Assembly (NCBI GenBank): GCA_037013495.1
Contig: CM072801.1
Coordinates: 100,633,816 to 100,697,815, forward strand
From: Hippophae tibetana
Lineage: Eukaryota > Streptophyta > Magnoliopsida > Rosales > Elaeagnaceae
Reading direction: 5' to 3'
DNA: 64,000 bases
The position numbers were made by a program, and so were the translations under genes. Under the pieces are notes generated by a model. The model had not been told where the DNA came from. It made no database searches and worked only from the letters and a program-made list of their open reading frames with translations. Shown here one piece after another: positions 63,301-64,000 of this stretch (positions are counted from its first letter, which is position 1; each line of letters begins with the position of its first letter).

Positions 63301-64000
63301 AAAACACAATGTTAAATTCATTACGGTACATTCCAACAAAACTAGAATAATATATAAATATGGTAAGAATATTGATGTTATAAAAGAATTAAGAATGAGA
63401 AGTACTGATCTCTTCTTTAAAAAACTTAATTTAGAAAAATTATGAAGTTTGATTTTTTGGCATTTTAAGACGTAATATATTCCGATTAAATATTTCATAA
63501 TAGTAAGGAAATAATATTTGGAATATTTATTTACCGTGTTTCTATTGTAAAATAGAAATGAGAAAATGTTTAAGTTTTTTCTTTTCCACTTATTTTCTTT
63601 TCCTTATCTTTTCTCACTATTTTCTATTCTTTCTAAGTCTTGATTCACAGCAAAATATAATTCATTAGAATTTTGGTGCCTCCCTCCTACATGAAAAAGG
63701 TTACCGCAATAACTTGTTTTAGAAATCATTTGTAAAACGTTTGTTACCTAGGAAGGAATATTTCTATGTAGCAAGCGCACAATATTTCCCTTTATCTTTC
63801 GGTGCATCTTACTCTTCGAATGGGTTTGGAATAAGATTATAAAGTAGAAAGGAAAAACAAAATGTTACATTCATTACGGTACATTCCAAAAAAACTAGAA
63901 TAATTTATAAATATTGTTAGAAGATTGATGTCATAATAGAATCAAGAATGAGAAGTACCGATCTCTTATTTAAAAAACTTAATTAAGAAAAATTATGAAG
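60362..64000. repeat. 1,658-bp three-unit higher-order repeat array (d-c-a'), open at the right edge
   Basis: Copies are 60362-62019 and 62020-63677, followed by 323 bp of a third (63678-64000). Unit d (60362, 62020, 63678) has CTATGTAGCAAGCG, TTCGGTGCATC, TATTGTTAGAAG and ATTCAATTAAAT. Unit c (60914, 62572) has CTCCATCCTACATG, CATGACGGTAC and CTAATAAACC. Unit a' (61467, 63125) has CCTCCCACATG, GAAATATTCCTATG and TACCGTGTTTC. Copies are almost identical (for example CATCCGAATT at 61453 versus CATTCGAATT). Earlier a'-d-c order also occurs at 54299-55955, so this HOR is older than its present expansion. Confidence 0.9.

Larger units (their letters stand above)
1..64000. repeat. Satellite DNA array, ~553-bp monomer, whole window
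   Basis: Every part of the window can be aligned to one ~553-bp unit. The block GCCTCCCTCC (allowing single changes) recurs at 2, 555, 1108, 1466, 2019, 2572, 3124, 3676, 4229, 4784, 5337 and so on to 63678. That gives 118 units plus a partial last one. All units lie in the same orientation and there is no spacer or foreign insert. Usual unit length is 550-555 bp. Neighbouring units differ by scattered substitutions, 1-3 base changes in A and T runs, and a few large deletions. Sequence is about 70% A+T by eye. This is the form of a eukaryotic centromeric or heterochromatic satellite. The family name, species and chromosomal site cannot be told from the sequence alone. Confidence 0.97.
33560..64000. 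repeat. Family II domain of the satellite
   Basis: Units share TTACCGCAATAAC, GTTTGTTACC, mostly CTTCGAATGG, GTACTGATCTCTTCTTT, AACTTAATTTAG and AAATAATATTTGGAATATTT. Unit starts after the junction unit are 33886, 34439, 34992, 35546, 36099, 36652, 37205, 37758, 38310, 38863, 39416, 39969, 40522, 41075, 41627, 42180, 42733, 43286, 43840, 44393, 44944, 45496, 46049, 46583, 47134, 47687, 48240, 48793, 49347, 49900, 50451, 51003, 51556, 52089, 52639, 53192, 53746, 54299, 54852, 55403, 55956, 56509, 57044, 57597, 58151, 58704, 59257, 59809, 60362, 60914, 61467, 62020, 62572, 63125 and 63678. Some units contain family I-like patches. Confidence 0.92.

Noticed and set aside
1-64000. CRISPR array
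   Set aside because: The repeat is about 553 bp with no unique spacers between copies; neighbouring units are homologous over their full length.
1-64000. rRNA, tRNA, telomeric repeats or a replication origin
   Set aside because: No rRNA or tRNA-like sequence, no telomere-type short repeat and no origin signature is visible. A/T richness alone does not support an origin call.
1-64000. Naming the species or a known satellite family
   Set aside because: A period of about 553 bp and A/T richness are shared by many unrelated satellites. Without a database search any name would be a guess.
1-64000. A hidden novel gene system between repeats
   Set aside because: There is no stretch longer than a few bases that fails to align to the monomer, so there is no room for an unrelated locus in this window.

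Overview
The whole window is one uninterrupted satellite-DNA array. A unit of about 553 bp repeats head to tail in a single orientation from base 1 to base 64000. Using the conserved block GCCTCCCTCC as unit position 1, I count 118 complete or internally deleted units plus a partial one at the right edge (63678-64000). Most units are 550-555 bp. Four are 533-535 bp, and eight carry large internal deletions (335, 358, 449 or 450 bp). I see no protein-coding gene, rRNA, tRNA, transposon, CRISPR array or unique sequence. The short open frames are by-products of the repeat: they occur in only some copies, overlap on both strands, and several begin at TTG or GTG rather than ATG.

Such a long, A+T-rich (about 70% by eye), higher-order-organised tandem array points to a eukaryotic chromosome, in centromeric, pericentromeric or other constitutive heterochromatin. 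I do not recognise the monomer and cannot name the species; plant and animal origins are both possible.

Layout. Family I fills 1 to about 33.5 kb. Its markers are TTACCCCAATAAC, AAAAGGATTG or AAAAATTTGATACC, CTTGGAATGG, GTACGGATCTCTTATTT and AAATAAAATTTGGAG. Family II fills about 33.55-64 kb, with TTACCGCAATAAC, GTTTGTTACC, CTTCGAATGG, GTACTGATCTCTTCTTT and AAATAATATTTGGAAT. The switch occurs inside one unit (33352-33885).

Family I from left to right: a 1.46-kb tandem duplication (1-2571); two overlapping duplications with 6-unit and 5-unit offsets (about 5.3-12 kb); an alternating A/B two-unit pattern (12.5-18.6 kb); then a large duplicated block (about 18.9-31.0 kb) that contains a 1,993-bp four-unit higher-order repeat (HOR), each carrying a 335-bp deleted unit. 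The two copies of that block differ by one HOR copy (about 7.0 versus 5.0 kb).

Family II from left to right: a 1,659-bp three-unit HOR (35.5-42 kb); a nearly identical 4.9-kb duplication at an offset of 5,507 bp (42.0-46.9 and 47.5-52.4 kb); a duplication at an offset of 4,405 bp (52.6-55.6 and 57.0-60.0 kb); and a second three-unit HOR of different composition, period 1,658 bp (60.4-64 kb), still running at the right edge.

The biology here is array evolution: unequal exchange, local amplification, internal deletions that were then amplified, and patchwork (conversion-like) units. I found no evidence of a new enzymatic or defence system. The points most worth following are the family I/II junction, the amplified deleted-unit HOR, and very fresh multi-kilobase duplications that are either recent events or assembly effects.
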